Shown: positions 46,247 to 54,217 of the stretch, in pieces
How the letters are laid out: each line of letters opens with the position of its first letter
Numbering within the stretch: the stretch's first letter is position 1
Assembly: GCF_004354015.1 (NCBI RefSeq)
Contig: NZ_SMRU01000019.1
Location: 1 to 64,000, forward strand
From: Arthrobacter terricola
GTDB taxonomy: Bacteria > Actinomycetota > Actinomycetes > Actinomycetales > Micrococcaceae
Direction: 5' to 3'
DNA: 64,000 bases
Position numbers and translations under genes: made by a program
The notes under the pieces: model-generated
Database searches by the model: none
The model's input: only the letters and a program-made list of their open reading frames with translations
What the model was told of the DNA's origin: nothing

Positions 46247-48640
46247 CTAGTGTGCGGGCACTGCTGCGGTGTCCAGGCTCGCGGGCTTCCAACGCAGGTG
46301 GGCGGACTGCCCCTCTGACTCGGGCTCCCGAAGCAGGGAAAGCCGGGGGCGCACGGCATCGGTACGGGAACTCGGCGGCTTGCGCCGGCCTGCCCTGAAC
46401 TGCGGGACCCATTGTGCGCCCTCGCCCTGGTATTCCTGCTCAGCTGCCGCGTGCAGGGTCCATTGGGGGTCGTACAGGTGGGTACGGCCCAATGCGACGA
46501 GGTCCGCACGGCCGGCGAGGAGGATCGAGTTGACGTCGTCGTAGCTGGAGATGGCGCCGACGGCGATCACGGCGACGCCCGCCGGGGCGGCGACTTCCTG
46601 GCGGATCCGGTCAGCGAAAGGCGTCTGGTAGCTGCGGCCGAAAGCTGGTTTCTCTTCCTTGGCGACCTGGCCGGTAGAGACGTCCAGTCCGGCTGCGCCG
46701 TGGGCCACGAAGGCGCGGGCAATCTCGACGGAATCGTCGGAGGTGTTTCCGCCGTGGATCCAGTCGGTCGCGGAGATGCGCACCGTCACGGGCTTGCTTG
46801 CGGGCCAAGCCGCGCGAACGGCGTCGAACACTTCCAGCGGGAACCGCAGCCGGTTCTCCAGGCTGCCGCCGTATTCGTCGGCCCGCTGGTTGGAGACCGG
46901 CGAGATGAAGGAGGACAGCAGGTAGCCGTGGGCGGCGTGGATTTCCAGGAGGTCGAAGCCGGCCGCGTCGGCACGGCGGGCGGCGGCCACGAACTCGGCT
47001 TTGATCGCGTCCATGCCGGCACGGTCCAGTTCCGCCGGAGTCTGGTTGCCGGGACCGTACGGCAGTGCCGTAGGTCCAACGGTTTCCCAGTTCCCGAATT
47101 CGAGGGGCTCGTCGATGCCTTCCCACATGAGCTTGGTGGAGCCCTTGCGGCCGGAGTGTCCGATTTGCGCGCCGATCTTCGCCGTCGAGCTGGCGTGGAC
47201 GAACTCCACGATTTCTTTCCAGCTGTCCCGCTGGGCGTCGGTGTACAGCCCGGTGCAGCCGGGAGTGATGCGTCCTGCCTCGGACACGCAGACCATTTCG
47301 GTCATGACCAGGCCGGCGCCGCCCAGTGCCTTGGAGCCGAGGTGGACTTTGTGGAAGTCGCCCGGGACGCCGTCAACAGCGGAGTACATGTCCATCGATG
47401 AAACCACGATGCGGTTCTTCAGTTCGAGTCCGCCGATCCGGAACGGTTGGAACATGGCCGGAACGGTTTGTGCCAAGCCTTGGGATTCAGCGAAGTTGCG
47501 GTCCACGGCTTCGGCGAATTCAGGATCGCGGAGGCGCAGGTTTTCCTGGGTGATACGGCGGCTGCGGGTCAGCAGGTTGAAGGCGAACTGCGTCGGGTCC
47601 TGGTCCTTGTACTGGCCAATGCGTTCGAACCACTCCAGCGAAGCCTGGGCGGCGCGCTGGGTGGAGGCGACCACGGGCCTGCGCTCGGTTTCGTAGGCGG
47701 AAAGAGCCGCCTCGAGGTCGGCGTGCTCGTGCAGGCAGGCTGCGAGAGCGAGGGAGTCTTCCATGGCGAGCTTGGTGCCGGAGCCAATGGAGAAGTGGGC
47801 CGTGTGGGCAGCGTCGCCAAGCAGGACGACGTTGCCGTGGCGCCAGCTCTGGTTGCGGACGGTGTTGAAGTTCAGCCACTTGGAGTTGTTGGACAGGACC
47901 TCGTAGCCGTCGAGTTCCTCAGCGAAGATGGAGCGGATCTTGGCGATGGCCTTTTCGTCGGAGACGCCGGGAGGGAAGACTTCGTTGGCGGTTTCGTCGA
48001 AGCCGGCAGCCCGCCAGACGTCCTCGTGCATTTCGACGATGAACGTGGATCCTTCGTCCGAGTAAGGGTAGCCGTGGATCTGCATGGTGCCGTAGTGGGT
48101 TTCCTTCACGAAGAATTTGAAGGCCTCGAACACTTGGGCCGTCCCGAGCCACATGTACTTGTTGGCCCGCGGATCCACGTCGGGTCCGAAGAATTCGGCG
48201 TACTTTGCGCGGATCTGCGAGTTGACGCCGTCGGCGGCCAGGACAAGATCGTAGTTGGCCTCGAGTTCCTCGATCGCGGGAGCCATGGTCTGGAAGCGCA
48301 CGTCAACGTTGAGTTCAATGCAGCGCCGCTGGAGCAGTTCCAGCAATTCTTTGCGGCTCATGGCTGCGAATCCCTGACCCCCGACGGTCAGCGTCTCGCC
48401 ACGGAAGTGGATGTCGATGTCCGACCAGCGGGCGAACCGCCGGCTCATGTAGTCGGCGACCACGGGGTCGGCGTTTCCGATGCCGCCCAGCGTTTCGTCG
48501 GAGAATACGACGCCGAAGCCGAACGTATCGGTCGCGGCGTTGCGTTCCCAGAGCGTGATGTCGTGTGACGGGTCGAGTTGCTTCATCAGTGCTGCGAAGT
48601 ACAGGCCTCCGGGGCCGCCTCCGACGATGGCGATCTTCAT
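46247..48640 (-). CDS. 2-aminobenzoyl-CoA monooxygenase/reductase or salicylyl-CoA 5-hydroxylase (bifunctional)
   Basis: A 797-residue fusion. Residues 1-380 form a class A flavoprotein hydroxylase (KIAIVGGGPGGLYFAALM, LAADGVNSQIRAKY, VVLLGDAAHTAHFSIGSG). Residues about 390-745 form an Old Yellow Enzyme domain (PFRIGGLELKNRIVVSSMDM, HAAHGYLLSSFISPVSNQR, VALGRTHLYDP). This is the layout of the Azoarcus anthraniloyl-CoA monooxygenase/reductase, which hydroxylates and then reduces 2-aminobenzoyl-CoA, and of proteins annotated as salicylyl-CoA 5-hydroxylase. It is the last gene of a leftward operon with the CoA ligase, thioesterase, cupin and FAH-family genes. The C-terminal 40 residues are an unassigned tail. 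Confidence 0.85.
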   Translation of the reverse strand: MKIAIVGGGPGGLYFAALMKQLDPSHDITLWERNAATDTFGFGVVFSDETLGGIGNADPVVADYMSRRFARWSDIDIHFRGETLTVGGQGFAAMSRKELLELLQRRCIELNVDVRFQTMAPAIEELEANYDLVLAADGVNSQIRAKYAEFFGPDVDPRANKYMWLGTAQVFEAFKFFVKETHYGTMQIHGYPYSDEGSTFIVEMHEDVWRAAGFDETANEVFPPGVSDEKAIAKIRSIFAEELDGYEVLSNNSKWLNFNTVRNQSWRHGNVVLLGDAAHTAHFSIGSGTKLAMEDSLALAACLHEHADLEAALSAYETERRPVVASTQRAAQASLEWFERIGQYKDQDPTQFAFNLLTRSRRITQENLRLRDPEFAEAVDRNFAESQGLAQTVPAMFQPFRIGGLELKNRIVVSSMDMYSAVDGVPGDFHKVHLGSKALGGAGLVMTEMVCVSEAGRITPGCTGLYTDAQRDSWKEIVEFVHASSTAKIGAQIGHSGRKGSTKLMWEGIDEPLEFGNWETVGPTALPYGPGNQTPAELDRAGMDAIKAEFVAAARRADAAGFDLLEIHAAHGYLLSSFISPVSNQRADEYGGSLENRLRFPLEVFDAVRAAWPASKPVTVRISATDWIHGGNTSDDSVEIARAFVAHGAAGLDVSTGQVAKEEKPAFGRSYQTPFADRIRQEVAAPAGVAVIAVGAISSYDDVNSILLAGRADLVALGRTHLYDPQWTLHAAAEQEYQGEGAQWVPQFRAGRRKPPSSRTDAVRPRLSLLREPESEGQSAHLRWKPASLDTAAVPAH

Positions 48641-48653
48641 GGATCGGTTCCTT

Positions 48654-50306
48654 CTAGGCTGGGGTTGCTGCCGCGTGGGCTAGCTGGTCGTTGTTGTTTT
48701 CGAGACTTTGCCGCAGTTTGAAGTGCTGCAGTTTGCCGCTGGGATTGCGGGGGAGATCATCGACGAACCGAATGTCGCGCGGGTATTTGTAGGGCGCGAT
48801 GGTCTGCTTGACGAAGTCCTGGAGTTCTTTCCGTTTTGCGTCGTCGCCCTCGACGCCTTCGCGCAGGACGATGAAGGCGCAGACCACGCTTCCGCGCTCG
48901 GGGTCCGGCCGCCCGATGACGGCACTCTCGACGACGTCCGGGTGCTGGTTGATGGCGGCCTCCACCTCCGGGGCTCCGATGTTGTAGCCGGAAGAGACGA
49001 TCATGTCGTCGGAGCGGGACTGGTAGGTGAAGTACCCGGCCTCGTCCCGCACAAAGGTGTCACCGGTGATGTTCCAACCGTTGCAGACGTACCGGGATTG
49101 GCGCTCATCGTCGAGGTAGCGGCAACCGGTCGGTCCGAGGACGGCAAGCCTGCCGGGCTGGTTGGGGCCAAGTTCGTCACCGTCTTGGTCAATGATCGTT
49201 GCGCGGAAACCCGGGACTGCCTTGCCCGTTGCGCCGGGCCGGCTGTCATCGCCGGTAGCTGAGATGAACACATGGAGCATTTCCGTGGCGCCAATGCCAT
49301 TTACCAAGCGGACGCCTGTCGCGTCGTAGACTGCCTGCCAGGTTTCTTTGGGCAGGTGCTCGCCAGCGGAGACTGCGACCCGCAGTCGGCTGAGCAGCTC
49401 GCCGCGCCCTGCCTTGAGGATGGCGCGGTAGGCGGTGGGTGCCGTGAAGAGAATTGATGCTCCGGCAGCGGCCGCGTGCTCAGCCAGCTCAACCGGCGTC
49501 GCACGTTCGGTAAGGAGCGCGGAGGCACCAAAGCGGAGTGGGAAGATGACCAGCCCGCCGAGTCCGAAGGTAAATGCGATCGGTGGAGATCCGGCGAAGA
49601 CGTCGTCGGCTGTTGGCTGGAGGATGTAGCGGGCGAACGTGTCGGCAATGGCCAGGATGTCACGGTGGAAATGCATGGTGATCTTGGGGGTGCCGGTGGT
49701 ACCGGAGGTTGGGCCGAGGATCGCGACGTCGTCCGCCGCCGTATCGACGGCGGTGAACGTGCCGCTCTTGGCCGCGCAGCGGGCGGCGAAATCGTCGATG
49801 CCCGCGCCTCCGTAGGCGAGGACGGCGACGTCGCCGCCTGCTGCGGCAGCCATGTCGTCCATGAAGCGGTGGTCCGAAAGTGCAACCACCGGCTTGGTCA
49901 GCTGGATCAGTGTCTGGATCTCGGTAGCGCGCAGCATCGGCATGGTGGTGACAACAACGGCACCTGCTTTGATCACGCCGAGCCAGGCGGCGACGATCCA
50001 TGGGTTGTTGGGTCCGCGTAGCATCACGCGGTTCCCCGGCACTACGCCGAAGTCCTCGGTGAGTACCTGTGCCGCCTGGTTTGCGCGAAGCTGAAGTTCG
50101 CCGTAGGTCCAGACGGTTCCGTCAGGGGTGCGCAGCGCGGGGCGGTCGGCACCATGACGTGCAATGCTGTCATCGACGAGAACGGCGGCGGCGTTCAACT
50201 GATCGGGGTATTGGAGCTCGGGGAGGGTGAATTCAAGGGCCGGCCACGTCGCGGCCGGCGGCAGGTGGTCCCGCGTAAAGGTGTCCACATGGGCTGATGT
50301 GCTCAT
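48654..50306 (-). CDS. Aryl-CoA ligase (2-aminobenzoate/benzoate/salicylate-CoA ligase type)
   Basis: A 550-residue acyl-adenylate-forming enzyme. The ATP loop is GPTSGTTGTPKIT, followed by GIGATEML, the Asp/Arg core SRSDDMIVSSGYN and the catalytic Lys in NPSGKLQHF. It activates an aromatic acid via the AMP-ester to the CoA thioester that the bifunctional monooxygenase then uses. The ATG at 50306 has GGAG five bases upstream; a GTG two codons earlier would sit on the ribosome site. Anthranilate is the favoured substrate from context, salicylate the alternative. Confidence 0.85.
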   Translation of the reverse strand: MSTSAHVDTFTRDHLPPAATWPALEFTLPELQYPDQLNAAAVLVDDSIARHGADRPALRTPDGTVWTYGELQLRANQAAQVLTEDFGVVPGNRVMLRGPNNPWIVAAWLGVIKAGAVVVTTMPMLRATEIQTLIQLTKPVVALSDHRFMDDMAAAAGGDVAVLAYGGAGIDDFAARCAAKSGTFTAVDTAADDVAILGPTSGTTGTPKITMHFHRDILAIADTFARYILQPTADDVFAGSPPIAFTFGLGGLVIFPLRFGASALLTERATPVELAEHAAAAGASILFTAPTAYRAILKAGRGELLSRLRVAVSAGEHLPKETWQAVYDATGVRLVNGIGATEMLHVFISATGDDSRPGATGKAVPGFRATIIDQDGDELGPNQPGRLAVLGPTGCRYLDDERQSRYVCNGWNITGDTFVRDEAGYFTYQSRSDDMIVSSGYNIGAPEVEAAINQHPDVVESAVIGRPDPERGSVVCAFIVLREGVEGDDAKRKELQDFVKQTIAPYKYPRDIRFVDDLPRNPSGKLQHFKLRQSLENNNDQLAHAAATPA

Positions 50307-50343
50307 GGCCACTCCTTCTATGGTTCGTGCTTTTGATGTCGGA

Positions 50344-51261
50344 TTAGGATCCGGGTCGGATCATGCCCTCTTGGGCGACGGTGGCGAGCAGGCGGCCTGC
50401 CTGGTCGAAGAAATGGCCCAGGGCCAGTCCTCTGTTGCTTTGGCCGGACACTGCTTTCTGGGCGTAAAGGACCCACTCGTCCACTCGTCCTTCGCGGTGG
50501 AACCACATGGAGTGGTCCAGGCTGGCGGTGGTGAGGCCGGGGGAGGACCAGTGCAGACCCTGGGCCCGGAGGAGGGGCTCGAGGATCGTGTAGTCGCAGA
50601 CGTAGGCAAGGGCGGCCCGGTGCAGGTTTGCGTTCAGACGCTCATCGGGGCTGTCCGGCAGCTTCCCGAATGCCTTCACCCAGATGGCCTGGTGCGGTTC
50701 GTGGCCGCCTTCGACCTCGACGTAGACGGGGCCGGGGACGTGGCGCATGTCGAAACTGCGTCCTGTAGACCAGTACTTCGCGGCAGGACCCTGCTCGTCA
50801 GCCAGAATCTCGGCCGCGCTTCGGAGGGATTCCGGGTCGAGTCCACCGGCTGCCATGTGCTCGGGTGCAACCGGCTGGAGTTCGGCGCCGTCCTCGGGGA
50901 CGTGGAAGGAACCCAGCGCCGCGAAGACGGCCTTGCCGTTTTGGTATCCGCGGACGCTGCGCGTGGAGTAGCCCCGGCCGTCACGCAGGCGTTCCACCTC
51001 ATACCGCACGGTCGATCCCACATCGACCGGTCGCATGAAGTAGCTGTGCATAGAGTGCAGCGAGCGGTCGTCGTCGACCGAGCGCATCATTGCAGCCGCG
51101 GATTGGGCCACCATGTCTCCGCCGTAGGCCTTGGGCCAGGGCACGTACTGTGTGGTTGCCTCGTATGCTTCGTCATAAACCAGTGCAGGGACCCGGGTCA
51201 GGTCAATGGCGCGCAGGAACGTTGCTGAAGTCAGGGTTTGGGTGGAGGCCGGGGTGTTCAT
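50344..51261 (-). CDS. Acyl-CoA thioesterase II (TesB-like)
   Basis: A 305-residue double hot-dog thioesterase. Family blocks are the N-terminal PWPKAYGGDMVAQS and SYFMRPVDVG, the mid segment HRAALAYVCDYTILEP, and the C-terminal LDHSMWFHR and GLALGHFFDQAGRLLATVAQ. It releases CoA from an aromatic or dearomatised intermediate. The ATG at 51261 lies within 5 bases of the upstream cupin stop; a longer frame to 51390 would overlap the cupin gene deeply and is rejected. Confidence 0.88.
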   Translation of the reverse strand: MNTPASTQTLTSATFLRAIDLTRVPALVYDEAYEATTQYVPWPKAYGGDMVAQSAAAMMRSVDDDRSLHSMHSYFMRPVDVGSTVRYEVERLRDGRGYSTRSVRGYQNGKAVFAALGSFHVPEDGAELQPVAPEHMAAGGLDPESLRSAAEILADEQGPAAKYWSTGRSFDMRHVPGPVYVEVEGGHEPHQAIWVKAFGKLPDSPDERLNANLHRAALAYVCDYTILEPLLRAQGLHWSSPGLTTASLDHSMWFHREGRVDEWVLYAQKAVSGQSNRGLALGHFFDQAGRLLATVAQEGMIRPGS

Positions 51262-51265
51262 GGGA

Positions 51266-51754
51266 TCATGCCCGCCGGTAGTCGGCGAGAGTTTCGTCCG
51301 GGACATCTTCGAGGTTGACCACGATGTTTTCCGGTGTGCGGGTGGTGAGCCAGACGAGTTCTTCGGTGACGGACATGTTGGCTTCGACATGGGGCATGAA
51401 CGGGGGCACGAAGACCCAGTCGCCGGCTTTCATGTCCTGGTATTCGGAGTAGTTTTCGCCGTAGTAGATCCGGCCGTAGCCACGGAGCACATAGCCGCCG
51501 GTCTCGGCTTCACCGTGGTGGTGGGGAAGGGAGCGGTAGCCAGGAGTGTTCGATACTTGTCCGAACCAGATCTTCGTGGCGGGAGTGTGCTGGATCGAGA
51601 CTCCTGAGACCCGGATGCAGTCGCCCGATTGGGCGGTGTTGGTGTCTTCGTGCCCGGCCCGGGTGACAACGGGGACGACCTTGCCGTCGGGTCCGGCGTA
51701 GATCGAGTTGTCTCCCTCGGTGCGGTACAGAGTGGGCTCGGTCAATTCGGTCAT
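51266..51754 (-). CDS. Cupin-domain protein
   Basis: A 162-residue single-cupin protein. Motif 1 is PHHHGEAETGGYVLRGYG and motif 2 contains PPFMPHVEANMS, giving a His-rich metal site. AAGGAG precedes the ATG at 51754. It is too short for a classical gentisate 1,2-dioxygenase (double cupin of about 340 residues), so ring cleavage by this protein is possible but not shown. It could also be an isomerase or substrate-binding protein. It lies between the FAH-family and thioesterase genes. Confidence 0.75.
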   Translation of the reverse strand: MTELTEPTLYRTEGDNSIYAGPDGKVVPVVTRAGHEDTNTAQSGDCIRVSGVSIQHTPATKIWFGQVSNTPGYRSLPHHHGEAETGGYVLRGYGRIYYGENYSEYQDMKAGDWVFVPPFMPHVEANMSVTEELVWLTTRTPENIVVNLEDVPDETLADYRRA

Positions 51755-51759
51755 GGTCT

Positions 51760-52668
51760 CTACTCCTTGGTTGTTGCGATGGCGGCCGGAGTGCGCGAAG
51801 CGTCCGCCGGGCCGTTTGACATGATGCGGATCGTATTTTCCAGGCGTCCGATGCCTGCTATTTCGGTGGTCAGGACGTCTCCGTCCTGCAGGAACCGGGG
51901 AGGCGTCATTCCCATCCCGACTCCTCCCGGCGTGCCCGTGAGGACAAGGTCGCCGGGCCGAAGGGCGGTGAATTGCGAGATGTAGGAAAGGAGCCGGGCC
52001 GGGCCGAACACAAGGGTGTCCGTGTTTCCGGACTGGACCAGGTCCCCGTTGACGAATCCCTGGACCACAAAGTGGCCGTCGGCCTCGTCGGCGGTGATGA
52101 GCACCGGGCCAACAGGGGTCGTCGCGTCGAACGTTTTTCCTTGGAACCACTGCAATGTGCGGTTTTGCCAGTCGCGCATGGAAATGTCGTTGGCCACGGT
52201 GTAGCCGGCGATTGCCGCTTGGGCCTCGGTTTCGTCCGCCCGGAAAATGTGGCTTCCGATCACGACGGCGAGTTCGGCCTCCCAGTCGATCTTTTCGCTG
52301 CCGTGGACCTCGATGGTGTCATTTGCGCCAGTAAGCGTGTCCGCATGCTTGGCAAAAAGCGTGGGGTATTCCGGGAGGTTCCGGCCCATCTCAAGGATGT
52401 GGTCCCCGTAGTTCAATCCGCAGCAGATGACCTTTCCGGCTTCGGGCAGCAGGGGGGCAAAATCCGCATCGCTGGCCTTGATAGTCCCGGCCAGCGCCGG
52501 TGACCCGATAGACCCGTTTGCCTGGACGGTTTCCTCGACGGTGGTCCGCCAGACGGAGTCGGCCAGGAGCACGCCAACGCTCGGATAGGGCAGCGGCAGG
52601 TAACCGTCGGTACCGACGGCGAGGGCCGCCGTCGTGCCCTCCGCGGTGCGCAGTGTGGCCAGTTTCAT
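51760..52668 (-). CDS. Fumarylacetoacetate hydrolase (FAH) family enzyme
   Basis: A 302-residue FAH-domain enzyme. Characteristic parts are VICCGLNYGDHILEMG, the metal Glu in IDWEAELAVVIGS, TVANDISMRDWQ and GDLVLTGTPGGVGMG. Members cleave or decarboxylate dioxo acids such as fumarylpyruvate, which fits the end of a gentisate-like route. AAGGGA precedes the ATG at 52668. It is the first gene of the leftward operon, whose promoter lies in the 135-base divergent gap to ridA. Confidence 0.88.
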   Translation of the reverse strand: MKLATLRTAEGTTAALAVGTDGYLPLPYPSVGVLLADSVWRTTVEETVQANGSIGSPALAGTIKASDADFAPLLPEAGKVICCGLNYGDHILEMGRNLPEYPTLFAKHADTLTGANDTIEVHGSEKIDWEAELAVVIGSHIFRADETEAQAAIAGYTVANDISMRDWQNRTLQWFQGKTFDATTPVGPVLITADEADGHFVVQGFVNGDLVQSGNTDTLVFGPARLLSYISQFTALRPGDLVLTGTPGGVGMGMTPPRFLQDGDVLTTEIAGIGRLENTIRIMSNGPADASRTPAAIATTKE

Positions 52669-52691
52669 CCGTCTGGTTCCCTTCTGTTTTG

Positions 52692-52722
52692 ATATGTCGA
52701 CTTTTTTACGGTCGTCACATAT
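52692..52722. promoter_or_regulatory. Imperfect inverted repeat in the divergent promoter region
   Basis: ATATGTCGAC (52692-52701) and GTCGTCACATAT (52711-52722) form an imperfect palindrome around a T-rich centre, between the divergent FAH-family and RidA genes. This is a candidate binding site for a regulator of both units, for example the PaaX-type protein at 54218. Confidence 0.45.
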
Positions 52723-52803
52723 GCTCAAGGTAGCACGACGCAAGGACCCGGACAAGGGGCCTTTTCAAAGCCGAAGTCGAAGCGGATTCACAAGGGAGCA
52801 TCA

Positions 52804-53202
52804 ATGAGCAAGAAGACAGTCAATCCTGAATCACTGGCCAAGCCGTCCGGTTATGCGCATGGCATCCTTGCCGGAAATGCGGTGTATCTCGGCGGCCAGA
52901 CGGCGCTGAACAAGGACATGGAGATTGTCGCGGGCGGCATTGTCGAGCAGTTCAGGCAGGCATTTTCGAATGTCCTCACTACCCTCAGGGAGGCCGGGGG
53001 GCAGCCGGAGGACCTGGTGTCCGTCACGATCTACCTGATCGATGTGGATGACTACATCGCCAACGGCAAGGAAATCGGACGGATCTGGCGCGAAATGGCC
53101 GGTTCGGAATACCCGGCGATGGCGGGAATCGGCGTCACCCGCCTCTGGCAGAAAGAGGCCTTGATCGAAATCCAGGGAATCGCGGTCATTCAGGATCACT
53201 AA
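52804..53202 (+). CDS. RidA-family protein
   Basis: A 132-residue member of the RidA/YjgF/RutC family, which hydrolyses reactive enamines and imines. The family core is PSGYAHGILAGNAVYLGGQTA cut to its N-terminal signature, and the C-terminus is GIAVIQDH. The usual active-site Arg of RidA (in P-A-R-S) is replaced: the segment reads EYPAMAGIGVTRL, so this is one of the subgroups without proven deaminase activity. A RutC-like role on an amino-aromatic ring-opening product is possible. It is divergent from the CoA-pathway operon; a strong terminator follows. Confidence 0.85.
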   Translation: MSKKTVNPESLAKPSGYAHGILAGNAVYLGGQTALNKDMEIVAGGIVEQFRQAFSNVLTTLREAGGQPEDLVSVTIYLIDVDDYIANGKEIGRIWREMAGSEYPAMAGIGVTRLWQKEALIEIQGIAVIQDH

Positions 53203-53262
53203 AAGTATCCGGGCGTTCCCCAAGAGCGCCCGACGGCGGATGGTTCGGCGGGCTGAATAGCT

Positions 53263-53318
53263 AACCCCCGGTGGCGGTTTCCTCTCGCAAGAGCGGCGGG
53301 GGCGTCACCGGGGGTTTT
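53263..53318 (+). terminator. Terminator after ridA
   Basis: AACCCCCGGTG (53263-53273) pairs with CACCGGGGGTT (53306-53316), with an inner stem, followed by TT to make a short TTTT run. It lies between convergent ridA and the thioesterase gene and may serve both. Confidence 0.75.
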
Positions 53319-53327
53319 GCGTTGCCG

Positions 53328-53789
53328 CTACATTGCTGTTCTTTCCCCGGGCGCGACCGCGCCTTCCCGGGATGCTACAGCTTCCACGACCGCCGAGGGC
53401 CAGGGCTGCGCTTTGGAGGAGCCTAGCGGCACGTGGGCCACTGTTACTGTTCCAAAGGCGGCAAGCGCGCCCGGCTGGCCGTCATTCGAATGGCCATGAA
53501 TTTCGAAGGCGTAGGTCATCGACGTCCTGCCGAGTTTGGCAACGCCCACGGTTGCGGTGATCTGTTGGCCGAACCAAAGCTTGGCCTTGAAGTGAATCTC
53601 CTGATGAATGCGGGGAACGGTCGGGAAATAGTCGGGCAGCTTAAGGGTGCGGAGGAAGAGCTCGGCCTCCGCGGCCTCTACCCAGCGCATGATCGCCGAG
53701 TTGTGCTGATGGCCTGAGGCATCCGTGTCCACCCACTCCACGGCGCGGGTAACGCTGGCGCGCGGGTTCGTTCCGGACATCCGGTCCAC
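53328..53789 (-). CDS. 4HBT-type acyl-CoA thioesterase (hot-dog fold)
   Basis: A 153-residue single hot-dog domain of the 4-hydroxybenzoyl-CoA thioesterase group. The active-site region VEWVDTDASGHQHNSAIMRW contains the conserved Asp, and IHQEIHFKAKLWFGQQ forms the central strand. It hydrolyses a small aromatic CoA thioester, which fits the neighbouring aryl-CoA pathway; with the TesB-like gene it is the second thioesterase of the region. Starts at 53789 or the ATG three codons later are both possible. Confidence 0.83.
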   Translation of the reverse strand: MDRMSGTNPRASVTRAVEWVDTDASGHQHNSAIMRWVEAAEAELFLRTLKLPDYFPTVPRIHQEIHFKAKLWFGQQITATVGVAKLGRTSMTYAFEIHGHSNDGQPGALAAFGTVTVAHVPLGSSKAQPWPSAVVEAVASREGAVAPGERTAM

Positions 53790-53974
53790 TGTGGGCTCCT
53801 CTCAATTGCCGAGCGCTGGAGGCGTCGGTTCCCTAACGATCGTAACCCAAGTTGAACAAAAGTATCGCGCTATCTTTACGGGCGTAATGGAAGCTCTATA
53901 TACTTGATTCATGCCGCATGGATATCGGACACATCCCGTGAACGAATCCATGTGCTCGATACGAGGAGACAACG

Positions 53975-54115
53975 ATGTCCGCTTCATACTCGGAGGAAAC
54001 CAAGGACGACGCGCAGGATGTGACCGTGCGGGCCGTGCTCGAGGAAGAGTTCAAGTCCGTATTCGGTGGTACCAAACCTGTTGCGATGCCGTGGGCAGGC
54101 CTCATTTACATCTAA
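53975..54115 (+). CDS. Small ORF of 46 residues upstream of paaX-like gene
   Basis: An ORF with an excellent ribosome site: CGAGGAG six bases before the ATG. The peptide begins MSASYSEETKDDAQD, continues with an acidic helix-like part (VRAVLEEEFKSVFGG) and ends in a hydrophobic tail, PVAMPWAGLIYI. A promoter-like TTTACG (about 53875) and TATATA pair lies upstream. No family is recognised. It could be a small regulatory or precursor peptide, or a leader gene of the PaaX regulator. Confidence 0.45.
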   Translation: MSASYSEETKDDAQDVTVRAVLEEEFKSVFGGTKPVAMPWAGLIYI

Positions 54116-54217
54116 ATGGCCGCCAACCAGGCGACTGCCGCGGAAGCTCCAAGTCGTGCGGGATGTAGCCTATGACTGTAAACCAACCCGAAATATCACA
54201 ATCTGAGGTAATGCTGA

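Noticed and set aside
47447..48568. 373-codon plus-strand frame opposite the bifunctional monooxygenase
   Set aside because: Low-complexity Val/Gly/Glu product with no motifs, against a well-matched flavoprotein on the other strand.
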